In this document: piece after piece, positions 7,359 to 15,015 of the stretch | Layout of the letters: every line of letters starts with the position of its first letter | Numbering within the stretch: the first letter of the stretch is position 1 | Assembly (NCBI GenBank): GCA_946482595.1 | Contig: CAMLSD010000041.1 | Span: 1-40,162, forward strand | Length of the DNA stretch: 40,162 bases | Reading direction: 5' to 3' | From: an uncultured Comamonadaceae bacterium | GTDB lineage: Bacteria; Pseudomonadota; Gammaproteobacteria; Burkholderiales; Burkholderiaceae | Position numbers and translations under genes: made by a program | The notes under the pieces: generated by a model | Told to the model about the DNA's origin: nothing | Database searches by the model: none | What the model saw: only the letters and a program-made list of their open reading frames with translations

Positions 7359-7615
7359 CATTTCGTGTTTCCGCGACACCACGTGGGGTGAGGCACCGCC
7401 GCTCGGAACACTCACATCCTGCATGCGCCAGTTCGCGGTCAACGCCGGTCCCGCAGACAGAATCGCACCGCCGTCGGGCGCGTGCCACCGGGTTTGCCTG
7501 GCGACGGGGTACCGGATCGGGGCCGAGGCCGCACCGTGTGAAACATTGCCTTGATGCTGGCGCCACAAATCAAGGAATTCTTCAATCTAGGCCCAAACAT
7601 CAAGGCACGCTTTCA
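7359..7615. other. Gene-free stretch beside the tRNA
   Basis: No protein family is recognisable here on either strand; short open frames show no conserved motif. The only structure I see is a 9-bp inverted repeat, GCCTTGATG (7548-7556) and CATCAAGGC (7598-7606), with a third ATCAAGG at 7569-7575. The 3' flank of a tRNA gene is a common integration site, so this may be scar DNA; that is inference. Confidence 0.5.
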
Positions 7616-7990
7616 ATGCCCGGGGCCACCGGCACCCACACCACCACGACCACGCTGGGCCAGTCGGTCCGCGCGTTCCGCTGCGCCCAGGGGCAGTTGC
7701 GCGGCCCGCAGGGGTTGCCGATCAGCGTTCGCCTGTTGTGCGAGGCGCGCCGGCCGCCTGCTGATCGCCGCGCTGATGGCGCATTGGGGGCTGCAGGCTG
7801 AGCGGCGGATGTCTCTGAGCGGCTATCTCAAGCAGCACCAGGGCGAGCACGACCGGCGCTTGTCGGCCAGCTGCGATGACGGCGACTGGGAAGCCTGGGT
7901 CGCCCTCTTTCTGGAAGGTGCGGCTGTGACGTCTGCGGGTACCGAGCGCAGCATCATCGACCGGGCGGCGCAGGCCGCAGTTCAGTACGA
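7616..7990 (+). pseudogene. Remnant of a Fic-family protein gene
   Basis: Two pieces in different frames carry Fic-family sequence. The first (about 7655-7755) encodes SVRAFRCAQGQLRG followed by GLPISVRLLCEAR, which is the helical segment before the Fic core. The second (about 7748-7960) encodes GRLLIAALMAHWGLQ, then SLSGYLKQH and GDWEAWVALFLEGAA, which is the segment after the core. The roughly 100 residues between them, including the HPFxxGNGR catalytic motif, are missing, and the frame shifts at the junction. It therefore cannot make an active AMP-transferase. It sits between tRNA-Ala and tctD. Confidence 0.8.
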
Positions 7991-8022
7991 TCACCCCATC
8001 ACCGCCCCACCCCACCACCCCC

Positions 8023-8691
8023 ATGCGCATCCTGCTCGCCGAAGACGAAACCGAACTGGGCACCTGGCTGGTCAAGGCGCTCGGGCAGAACGACTTCCAG
8101 GTCGACTGGGTGAACGACGGCCGGCTGGTGCGGCGCAGCCTGAAGGCGACGAAGTACGACGCGCTGATCCTCGACCTGGGGTTGCCGGGGCTGGGCGGGC
8201 ATGACGTGCTGTCGGACCTGCGCGAGGCCGACGAGCGCTTGCCGGTGCTGATCCTCACGGCACGCGACTCGCTGATGGAGCGGGTGAACTGCCTGCACGG
8301 CGGGGCGGACGACTTTCTGGCCAAGCCGTTCGACGTGGCCGAACTGGAGGCTCGCCTGATCGCGCTGATCCGCCGCTCGCGTGGGCAGGATCACCCGCGG
8401 TTCGCCTGCGGCCCGTTGAGCTATGACAGCGCCGCCCGGCAGTTCCGGCTGCAGCACGAGGTGCTGACCCTGACGCCGCGCGAGCATGCGGTGCTGCGCG
8501 CGCTGATCCAGCACCCGGGCGAGCCCTTGTCCAAGCGTGAGCTGCTGGAGCGGGTGTTTTCCGACGAGCAGGACGTCAACCCGGAGGCTATCGAGGTGCT
8601 GATCCACCGGCTGCGCAAGCGGCTGGAGGCCTCGCCGGTGCGCATTGCCACGCTGCGCGGCCTGGGCTACCAGCTGGAATGCGCGCCGTGA
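8023..8691 (+). CDS. tctD: OmpR-family response regulator TctD
   Basis: The 222-residue protein has a receiver domain with acidic pocket ED at 7-8, phospho-acceptor Asp51, Thr79 and Lys101. A winged-helix DNA-binding domain ends in RIATLRGLGYQLE. It belongs to the QseB/PmrA/TctD group. Immediately downstream lie its kinase and the tctCBA transporter genes, so it should activate the transporter when a carboxylate is present. No ribosome-binding sequence is visible before the ATG; the preceding bases are C-rich. The end overlaps the kinase start. Confidence 0.92.
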   Translation: MRILLAEDETELGTWLVKALGQNDFQVDWVNDGRLVRRSLKATKYDALILDLGLPGLGGHDVLSDLREADERLPVLILTARDSLMERVNCLHGGADDFLAKPFDVAELEARLIALIRRSRGQDHPRFACGPLSYDSAARQFRLQHEVLTLTPREHAVLRALIQHPGEPLSKRELLERVFSDEQDVNPEAIEVLIHRLRKRLEASPVRIATLRGLGYQLECAP

Positions 8692-10100
8692 CCTCGCTGG
8701 CCTGGCCGCGGGCGAGCATCCGCCGCTTCCTGCTGGTGCTGTTGCTGCCCGGGCTGGGCGCGGTGTTTGCCGGCGAGCTGTGGCTGGCCTGGCGCACGGC
8801 CAGCGAGGCGGCCGACGCGGCCTATGACCGCTCACTGCTCGGTGCGGTCAAGTCGATCGACTCCAGCATCTCCACGGCCAGCGGTGGCCTGGGTGTGGAG
8901 CTGCCCTACCGCATGCTGGAGTTCTTCGAGCTGACGGCGCAGGGCCAGGTGTTCTACCGTGTGGCCACCGAAGACGGCCTGGTCGAGATCGGCAGCGCAG
9001 ACCTGCCCGCACCACCGCTGCTGCTGGCGACCGGGCAGCCGCAGTTCCACGAGGGCGAATACGTGGGCCATGCGGTGCGTGTGGGCAGCTATGCACGCGA
9101 GCTGAACCCACCGCTGGCCGGCCAGAGCGGCCCGCAGCGCGTGGTGATCCAGGTGGCCGAAACCCTGGAGGCACGCAACGAGCTGCGGCGCACGCTGGTG
9201 CTGCAGTCGCTGGCGCGCGACGTGGTGCTGATGGTGGCCGCCACCGGGCTGCTGGCCCTGGCGATTGCCTGGGCCATGCGGCCGCTGGACCGGCTGCGCC
9301 AGGAGGTCGATGCCCGCGACCCGCAGGACATGACGCCGATGGACGCCACCGGGGTGCCGGCCGAGGTGCTGCCGCTGGTGCAGGCGATCAACCACCACAT
9401 CGACCGCAACCGGGAGCAGACCGAGGCGCGGCGCCGCTTCATCGACGACGCCTCGCATCAGCTGCGCACGCCGCTGACCACGCTGGCCACGCAGGTGGCC
9501 TTTGCGCAGCGCGAGGCTGACCCGGCCAGCCAGCGCCAGGTGCTCGCCGACATCCGCCACCAGCTCGACGAGACCATCCGCCAGACCAACCAGATGCTGT
9601 CGCTGGCCCGGGCTGACAGCGCGCCGCCACAGCCGCGGACGTTCGACGTGGTGGCGCTGGCCGAAGACCAGGTGCGCCAGTGGTGGGCTCCCGCCCGCGA
9701 CCAGGGCGTGGACCTGGGCCTGGACGCGCCCGAGCAGGCGCTGCCGATGACGGGCGAGCCGGACCTGCTGCGTGAGGCGCTGTCCAACCTCGTGCACAAC
9801 GCGATCCGGCATGCCGGCGCGGGCAGCCACGTCACGCTGGAAGTGCGTGGCGAGCCGGGCGGCACGGTCCACGTCGCCGTGGTTGACGACGGCCCGGGGC
9901 TGCCGCCGGACGAACTCGCACATGCCGGCGAACGCTTCTTTCGCGGGCGCGGCAGCACGGTGCCGGGCTCGGGCCTGGGCCTGGCCATCGTGCGCACGGT
10001 GGCCCTGCGCCATGGCGGGCAGATGACCGTGGGCCTCGGCCCGCTAGGTCGGGGCCTGGCCGTCACGCTGACCCTGCCGGCGGGGGATCCTCCGGGTTAA
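8679..10100 (+). CDS. tctE: Sensor histidine kinase TctE
   Basis: The 473-residue inner-membrane kinase has a first helix at about 15-36, a periplasmic TctE-type sensor domain (about 40-178) and a second helix at 181-200. HisKA follows with phospho-His260 in DDASHQLRTPL, then an ATPase domain with Asn374 in LVHNAIRH, VDDGPGLP and GSGLGLAIV. It should sense tricarboxylates, probably together with the loaded binding protein, and phosphorylate TctD. The ATG at 8679 overlaps tctD by 13 bases; a GTG at 8688 that would overlap by 4 bases is an equally good start. Confidence 0.93.
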   Translation: MRAVTSLAWPRASIRRFLLVLLLPGLGAVFAGELWLAWRTASEAADAAYDRSLLGAVKSIDSSISTASGGLGVELPYRMLEFFELTAQGQVFYRVATEDGLVEIGSADLPAPPLLLATGQPQFHEGEYVGHAVRVGSYARELNPPLAGQSGPQRVVIQVAETLEARNELRRTLVLQSLARDVVLMVAATGLLALAIAWAMRPLDRLRQEVDARDPQDMTPMDATGVPAEVLPLVQAINHHIDRNREQTEARRRFIDDASHQLRTPLTTLATQVAFAQREADPASQRQVLADIRHQLDETIRQTNQMLSLARADSAPPQPRTFDVVALAEDQVRQWWAPARDQGVDLGLDAPEQALPMTGEPDLLREALSNLVHNAIRHAGAGSHVTLEVRGEPGGTVHVAVVDDGPGLPPDELAHAGERFFRGRGSTVPGSGLGLAIVRTVALRHGGQMTVGLGPLGRGLAVTLTLPAGDPPG

Positions 10101-10123
10101 CCCGCATTTTTTGGGCTGCGGGA

Positions 10124-10157
10124 TGAAAGCGCTCTGAAAGTGCCGCCTTTCTACAGT
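10124..10157 (+). promoter_or_regulatory. Putative TctD box and promoter of tctCBA
   Basis: The hexamer TGAAAG occurs at 10124-10129 and 10135-10140, exactly 11 bases apart. This is the tandem one-helical-turn arrangement bound by OmpR/PhoB-type dimers. TACAGT (10152-10157) follows 11 bases later as a -10 candidate, and no good -35 is present, as expected for an activator-dependent promoter. A CCCGCA/TGCGGG hairpin (10101-10122) that could end tctDE transcripts lies just before it. Confidence 0.6.
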
Positions 10158-10214
10158 CGGTCGTGTTGCACCTCAGGGTGCACACCTTCCACCCATCAAG
10201 AGGAGACACCCACC

Positions 10215-11201
10215 ATGAAGCTGCCCGCCCGTCTTGCCGCCCTGGCCGTATCCGCGCTGGTGTTCAGCGCCGGCGCCAATCCGCTGGACAAGACCGAATG
10301 CATTGCGCCCGCCAAACCTGGCGGCGGGTTCGACCTGACCTGCAAGCTGGTGCAAAGCGCGCTGCTGGACGGCAAGTTCATCGCCGACCCGATGCGGGTG
10401 ACCTACATGCCTGGTGGCATCGGTGCGGTGGCCTACAACACCGTCGTGGCCCAGCGGCCTGACGCCGCCGGCAGCATCGTGGCCTTCTCGGGCGGCTCGC
10501 TGCTCAACCTCGCGCAGGGCAAGTTCGGCCGCTACACCGAAAACGACGTGCGCTGGCTCGCTGCCATCGGCACCGACTACGGCGCCGTGGTCGTGGCCGA
10601 CAGCTCGCCCTACAAGACCCTCAAGGACGTGATGGCCGCCATCAAGGCCGACCCGACCAAGGTCGTGCTGGGCGCCGGCGGCACCGTGGGCAGCCAGGAC
10701 TGGATGAAGGCCGCACTCACCGCCCGTGCGGGTGGTGTCAACCCCAAGACGATGCGCTACGTGGCCTTCGAGGGCGGCGGCGAGGCGCTGACCGCACTGC
10801 AGGGCGGCCACATCCATGTGTTCACCGGCGACGCCGCCGAAGCGCTGCAGCAGCAGAAGGCCGGCGCGAAGATCCGCATCCTGGCCGTGATGAACGACAA
10901 GCGCCTGAGCGGCGAGATGGCGAACATCCCGACCGCCGCCGAACAGGGCTATGACGTCGAATGGCCGATCGTGCGCGGCTTCTACGTGGGCCCCAAGGTC
11001 AGCGACGCCGACTACAAGGTGTGGGTCGACACCTTCAACAAGCTGCTGGCCACCCCGGCCTACGACAAGCTGCGCAATGAGCGGGGCCTGTTCCCGATGG
11101 CCCTGACCGGCGCCCCGCTGGACGCCTATGTCAAGAAGCAGGTCGCAGGCTACCGCAAGCTGGCTGAAGAGTTCGGCCTGAACGTCGTGCCTGCGAAGTG
11201 A
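10215..11201 (+). CDS. tctC: Tripartite tricarboxylate transporter binding protein TctC
   Basis: The 328-residue Bug-family periplasmic protein has a cleavable signal peptide (about 1-21, ending SAGA before NPLDK). The mature start KPGGGFDLTCKL is the ligand-loop signature, and two nearby cysteines may form the disulphide typical of TctC. It should bind citrate or a related tri/dicarboxylate and deliver it to TctBA, and may also signal to TctE. The start at 10215 has AGGAG about 9 bases upstream. It is the first gene of tctCBA. Confidence 0.92.
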   Translation: MKLPARLAALAVSALVFSAGANPLDKTECIAPAKPGGGFDLTCKLVQSALLDGKFIADPMRVTYMPGGIGAVAYNTVVAQRPDAAGSIVAFSGGSLLNLAQGKFGRYTENDVRWLAAIGTDYGAVVVADSSPYKTLKDVMAAIKADPTKVVLGAGGTVGSQDWMKAALTARAGGVNPKTMRYVAFEGGGEALTALQGGHIHVFTGDAAEALQQQKAGAKIRILAVMNDKRLSGEMANIPTAAEQGYDVEWPIVRGFYVGPKVSDADYKVWVDTFNKLLATPAYDKLRNERGLFPMALTGAPLDAYVKKQVAGYRKLAEEFGLNVVPAK

Positions 11202-11205
11202 CCCA

Positions 11206-11226
11206 ACGGGGCCGCTGCGGCCCCGT
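11206..11226 (+). other. Strong hairpin between tctC and tctB
   Basis: ACGGGGCC and GGCCCCGT form a perfect 8-bp stem with loop GCTGC directly after the tctC stop. It has no T-run. Such a structure fits partial termination or protection of the tctC message, giving more binding protein than membrane subunits. Confidence 0.6.
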
Positions 11227-11246
11227 CTGCCCCACTGGAGAACCCC

Positions 11247-11684
11247 ATGAGTGACCGCGTCCTCGGCGCGGTGTGTGTTGCTGCGTCCGCCGCCATGGCG
11301 TGGGCCGCGCAGGACTACGCCGCCGCCATCTCGTATGAACCCGTCGGCCCGCGCGCCTTCCCGTTGCTGCTGTCGGCGGGCCTGGGCCTGTCGGGCCTGT
11401 GGCTGGTGCTGCGGCCCACGGCCGGTACCGAGGCCCTGCGCGAGGTGCCCTGGCGTGCCACCGCCCTGTGTGGCGCGGCCGTGCTGGCCTATGCGCTGCT
11501 GTTCCAGTGGCTGGGCTTCACGCTGGCCACCACGCTGATGGCGGTGCCGGTGGGGCGGGCCTTCGGCGGCTCGTGGCGGGGTTCGCTGGCCGGCGGCGCC
11601 GGCCTGGGCGTGGTGCTGTACCTGCTGTTCGACAAGCTGCTCGACGTGGTGCTGCCGGCCGGTGTGCTGGCGCCGTTGCTGTGA
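11247..11684 (+). CDS. tctB: Small membrane subunit TctB
   Basis: A 145-residue protein with four hydrophobic segments, including LGAVCVAASAAMAW near the start and VVLYLLFDKLLDVVLPAGVL at the end. The conserved YEPVGPRAFPLLL motif near residues 30-43 is typical of TctB. It pairs with TctA in the inner membrane; its precise part in transport is not known. GGAG lies 6 bases before the ATG, and tctA begins 10 bases after the stop. Confidence 0.88.
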   Translation: MSDRVLGAVCVAASAAMAWAAQDYAAAISYEPVGPRAFPLLLSAGLGLSGLWLVLRPTAGTEALREVPWRATALCGAAVLAYALLFQWLGFTLATTLMAVPVGRAFGGSWRGSLAGGAGLGVVLYLLFDKLLDVVLPAGVLAPLL

Positions 11685-11694
11685 GGTCACTGAC

Positions 11695-13221
11695 ATGGAC
11701 ACCTTGACCCATCTGATCCAGGGCTTTGGCGTCGCGCTGAGCCCGATGAACCTGGCCATCGCTGCGGCGGGGGCCTTCATCGGGACCATCGTCGGGCTGC
11801 TGCCCGGCCTGGGGCCGATCAACGGCGTGGCCATCCTGATGCCGCTGGCGTTTGCGATGAAGCTGCCACCCGAGACCTCGCTGATCCTGCTGGCGGCCGT
11901 CTACATCGGCTGCGAATACGGCGGGCGCATCTCGTCCATCCTGCTCAACGTGCCCGGCGACGCGGGCGCCATCATGACCGCGCTGGACGGCTATCCGATG
12001 GCACGCCAGGGCCTGGGCGGCGTGGCCTTGTCGATCTCGGCCTGGAGCTCGTTCGTGGGCTCGCTCGTGGCCACAGTGGGCATCGTGATGTTCGCGCCGC
12101 TGCTGGCGAGCTGGGCCTTGTCGTTCGGGCCGGCCGAGTACTTTGCGCTGATGTGTTTTGCCTTTGCCTGCATCGCCGGGTTGATGGGCGACGCACCGGT
12201 CAAGGCGGGGCTGGCCGCGCTGATCGGCCTGTCGATGTCGTGCGTGGGGCTGGACTCCAACTCGGGCGTCTATCGCTTCACCGGGGGTGACATCCACCTG
12301 TCCGACGGCATCCAGTTTGTCGTGGTGGTGATCGGCGTGTTCTCGATCAGCGAGCTGCTGCTGATGCTGCAGGCCCACCACGGCCAGACCGGCCTGGTGA
12401 CACAGACCGGCCGCATGCTGTTCAGCTTCAAGGAGATGACCTACACCGCCTGGGGCACGCTGCGCTCCAGCGTGGTGGGCTTTGTCGTGGGGGTGCTGCC
12501 GGGTGCCGGCGCCACGATCGCGAGTGCCATGACCTACACGATGGAAAAGCGCCTCACCGACACCGAAGGCACCTTCGGCAAGGGCGACATCCGCGGTGTG
12601 GCGGCCCCCGAGGCGGCCAACAACTCGGCCGCGACCGGCTCCTTCGTGCCGATGCTCACGCTGGGCGTGCCCGGCTCGGGCACGACGGCGGTGATGGTCG
12701 GCGCGCTGGCGCTCTACAACATCACGCCCGGCCCGGCGCTGTTCAGCCAGCAGCCGGCGCTTGTGTGGGGGCTGATCGCCTCGCTGTTCCTGGCCAACGT
12801 GATCCTGCTGGTGCTGAACATCCCGCTGGTGGGTGTGTTCACCAAGGTGCTGAACGTGCCGAACTGGCTGCTGGTGCCGGGCATCGTCGCGGTGAGCAGC
12901 GTGGGGGTCTATGCGGTGCACGCCACCACCTTCGACCTCGTGCTGATGACGGCCCTGGGCTTTGCCGCCTTCCTGCTGCGCAAGCAGGGTGTGCCGATGG
13001 CGCCGCTGATCCTGGGTTTTGTGCTGGGCGACATGATGGAGCAGAACCTGCGGCGTGCGCTGTCGATCAGCAACGGCGACGTGGGCATCCTGGTGGCCAG
13101 CCCCATCGCCATCGGCCTGTGGGTGGCCGCGTTGCTGATGCTGGTGGTGCCGGTGGCGCTGCGCCTGTGGGCAGGACGCACGCCAACGGCGGGCACCCCG
13201 GCGGACGCTGTCGGGCGCTGA
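11695..13221 (+). CDS. tctA: Large membrane subunit TctA
   Basis: The 508-residue inner-membrane protein has about 11-12 hydrophobic segments. It carries the two TctA signature loops, GLLPGLGPINGVAILMPL (about 36-53) and a second PGAGATIASAMTYTMEKR (about 274-291). It is the carrier subunit that couples tricarboxylate uptake to an ion gradient. The start at 11695 is chosen because the family begins there; an in-frame ATG at 11662 would overlap tctB and adds an unlikely Cys-rich stretch. A GAGG sequence lies upstream inside the tctB stop. Confidence 0.93.
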   Translation: MDTLTHLIQGFGVALSPMNLAIAAAGAFIGTIVGLLPGLGPINGVAILMPLAFAMKLPPETSLILLAAVYIGCEYGGRISSILLNVPGDAGAIMTALDGYPMARQGLGGVALSISAWSSFVGSLVATVGIVMFAPLLASWALSFGPAEYFALMCFAFACIAGLMGDAPVKAGLAALIGLSMSCVGLDSNSGVYRFTGGDIHLSDGIQFVVVVIGVFSISELLLMLQAHHGQTGLVTQTGRMLFSFKEMTYTAWGTLRSSVVGFVVGVLPGAGATIASAMTYTMEKRLTDTEGTFGKGDIRGVAAPEAANNSAATGSFVPMLTLGVPGSGTTAVMVGALALYNITPGPALFSQQPALVWGLIASLFLANVILLVLNIPLVGVFTKVLNVPNWLLVPGIVAVSSVGVYAVHATTFDLVLMTALGFAAFLLRKQGVPMAPLILGFVLGDMMEQNLRRALSISNGDVGILVASPIAIGLWVAALLMLVVPVALRLWAGRTPTAGTPADAVGR

Positions 13222-13254
13222 TCGGGCGCTGATCGGGCCCCGATCGAGCGCGAG
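13211..13254. repeat. Four degenerate tandem 11-mers after tctA
   Basis: Two identical TCGGGCGCTGA units (13211-13232) are followed by TCGGGCCCCGA and TCGAGCGCGAG. The first unit covers the tctA stop codon. GATCGGG/CCCGATC inside the array also makes a 7-bp hairpin, which could act as a bidirectional barrier between tctA and ugpE. Confidence 0.65.
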
Positions 13255-13277
13255 TCAGACGCGGAATGCCCCGCTGC

Positions 13278-14096
13278 TCAGCGGATGCCCGCGCGCATGA
13301 AGCTCTGCACGAACTGCCGCTGGAAGATCAGGAAGGCCACCAGCAGCGGTGCGCTGGACAGCAGGGTTGCGGCATTGATCACGCCCCAGTCGATGCCCTG
13401 ATCGGTGCCGGCAAACACCGACAGCCCGACGGTGAGCGGACGCGTCTCGACCGAGTTGGACATCACCAGCGGCCACAGGAAGTTGTTCCAGTGGTGGCTC
13501 ACCGACACCAGGGCGTAGGCCAGGTACACCGGCCGTGCCAACGGCACATGCACACGCCACAGCACACCCAGGTGCCCGCAGCCTTCCAGGCGGGCGGCCT
13601 CTTCCAGTTCACGCGGCACAGTCTTGAAGGTCTGGCGCAGCAGGAAGATGCCGAACGCCGACGCCATGTACGGCAAGGCCATCGCCGCCACCGTGTCGAC
13701 AAGGCCGAGCTGGTGCATCGTGCGGTAGTTCTCGACGATCACCACGTCGGGCATCACCATCAGCTGCACCAGCACCAACGCAAAGGCCAGGTCGCGGCCG
13801 GGAAAGCTCAGCCGGGCAAAGGCATAGGCCGCCAGCGTGCACAACACGAACTGGCCGGCCAGCACCAGGCTGACCAGCACGAAGGTGTTCACGAAGTACC
13901 GCGGGAAAGGCGCCGCCGCCCAGGCCGCGCGAAAGTTGTCGGTTGTCAACGGCGCCAGCAACTCGAAGCGCGCCGCGTACTCGGCCGGATGCACCGCCGA
14001 CCACACCGCATACAGCAGGGGCAGCAGCCACAGCAGCGCCAGCAGCCAGGCGCCGAGCGTGTTGAGCCAGGTGTCGAATCGATGGGCAGTGAACAT
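13278..14096 (-). CDS. ugpE: ABC transporter permease UgpE-like
   Basis: The 272-residue inner-membrane permease has about six helices. Its EAA loop, ELEEAARLEGCGHLGVLWR, is where the ATPase docks. Length and position after a UgpA-like permease fit UgpE of the sn-glycerol-3-phosphate importer. The start at 14096 follows an AAGG sequence by 7 bases; a TTG six codons upstream is less likely. It is the last gene of the five-gene minus-strand run and converges on tctA. Confidence 0.88.
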   Translation of the reverse strand: MFTAHRFDTWLNTLGAWLLALLWLLPLLYAVWSAVHPAEYAARFELLAPLTTDNFRAAWAAAPFPRYFVNTFVLVSLVLAGQFVLCTLAAYAFARLSFPGRDLAFALVLVQLMVMPDVVIVENYRTMHQLGLVDTVAAMALPYMASAFGIFLLRQTFKTVPRELEEAARLEGCGHLGVLWRVHVPLARPVYLAYALVSVSHHWNNFLWPLVMSNSVETRPLTVGLSVFAGTDQGIDWGVINAATLLSSAPLLVAFLIFQRQFVQSFMRAGIR

Positions 14097-14117
14097 GGCC
14101 GGACCTTGCAACAAGGC

Positions 14118-14999
14118 TCACTGATAGTGCGTTCGCCGGCCCAGCAGGCCGAACTGCACCAGCGCCAGCACTGCCAGGATGAGCAGCAGCACGGCCGTCA
14201 TGGCCGCGGCATAGGCGCTGTCCCAATAGCGAAAACCGGTCTCGTAGATGTGAAACAGCAGCAGCGAGCTGGCGTTGTCCGGGCCGCCGCGGGTCATCAC
14301 GACGATGTGGTCGACCAGGCGAAAGGCATTGATCACTGCATTGACCAGCACGAACAGTGTGGTGGGCATCAACAGCGGAAAGCTCACCCGCCAGAAGAAC
14401 TGCATCCGGCTGCAGCCTTCGAGTGCTGCGGCCTCGCGCAGCTCGGGTGACTGCTGCTGCAATGCCGCCAGGTAGAAGATCATGAAAAAGCCGGCCTCCT
14501 TCCACACCGCCACCGCCATCACGGCCCACAGCGCCGTCTCGCGTGAGCCGAGCCAGTTGTGGGCACCGCCGCCGAACCAGGCGCGCACCTGATCGAGCAG
14601 GCCGTAGTCGGGGGTGTAGAAGAACAGCCAGATGTTGGCCACCGCAATCATCGGCAGCACGGTGGGCGTGAAGTAGGCCAGGCGCAACGCAGCGCGCCCG
14701 GCCAGGCGCTGGTTCACCCACAGCGCCATCACCATGGCCAGCACGATCGAGGGCACGATGGTGCCCAGTGCATACCAGGCGTTGTTGACCAGCGACGTCC
14801 AGAACACCGGGTCGTCTGCCAGCGCGCGGTAGTGATCCAGCCCGACCCAGCGGGTGGGTCGGCTGGCGCGCGGTGTACTGTGCAGGCTGTGCCACAACGT
14901 GGCCACCGCCGGATAGTGGGTGAACGCCACCATCAGCGCGGCCGCGGGCAGCAGCAGCAACCAGGCCGTGACGGTGTCCGGACGACGCATCATGCGCAT
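14118..14999 (-). CDS. ugpA: ABC transporter permease UgpA-like
   Basis: A permease of about 293 residues with a first helix at about 10-30 (TAWLLLLPAAALMVAF), a periplasmic GLDHYRALADDPVFW loop and the ATPase-docking EAA loop ELREAAALEGCSRMQFFWR. This matches UgpA (about 295 residues). Several in-frame ATGs cluster at 14990-14999; the outermost that does not overlap ugpB is given. A weak GAGG lies about 14 bases upstream. It forms the import channel with UgpE. Confidence 0.87.
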   Translation of the reverse strand: MRMMRRPDTVTAWLLLLPAAALMVAFTHYPAVATLWHSLHSTPRASRPTRWVGLDHYRALADDPVFWTSLVNNAWYALGTIVPSIVLAMVMALWVNQRLAGRAALRLAYFTPTVLPMIAVANIWLFFYTPDYGLLDQVRAWFGGGAHNWLGSRETALWAVMAVAVWKEAGFFMIFYLAALQQQSPELREAAALEGCSRMQFFWRVSFPLLMPTTLFVLVNAVINAFRLVDHIVVMTRGGPDNASSLLLFHIYETGFRYWDSAYAAAMTAVLLLILAVLALVQFGLLGRRTHYQ

Positions 15000-15015
15000 G
15001 CGAGCGGCTGGCGCC

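Noticed and set aside
7341..7568. Minus-strand frame of 75 codons after the tRNA, considered as an integrase remnant
   Set aside because: No integrase motif or att-like copy of the tRNA end is visible.
10173..11834. Long minus-strand open frame opposite tctC and tctB
   Set aside because: No conserved motif; antisense shadow of clear transporter genes.
11518..14450. Long Gln/His/Arg-rich open frames opposite tctA and ugpA/ugpE
   Set aside because: Low-complexity composition is that of antisense GC-rich DNA; no start signal or family match.
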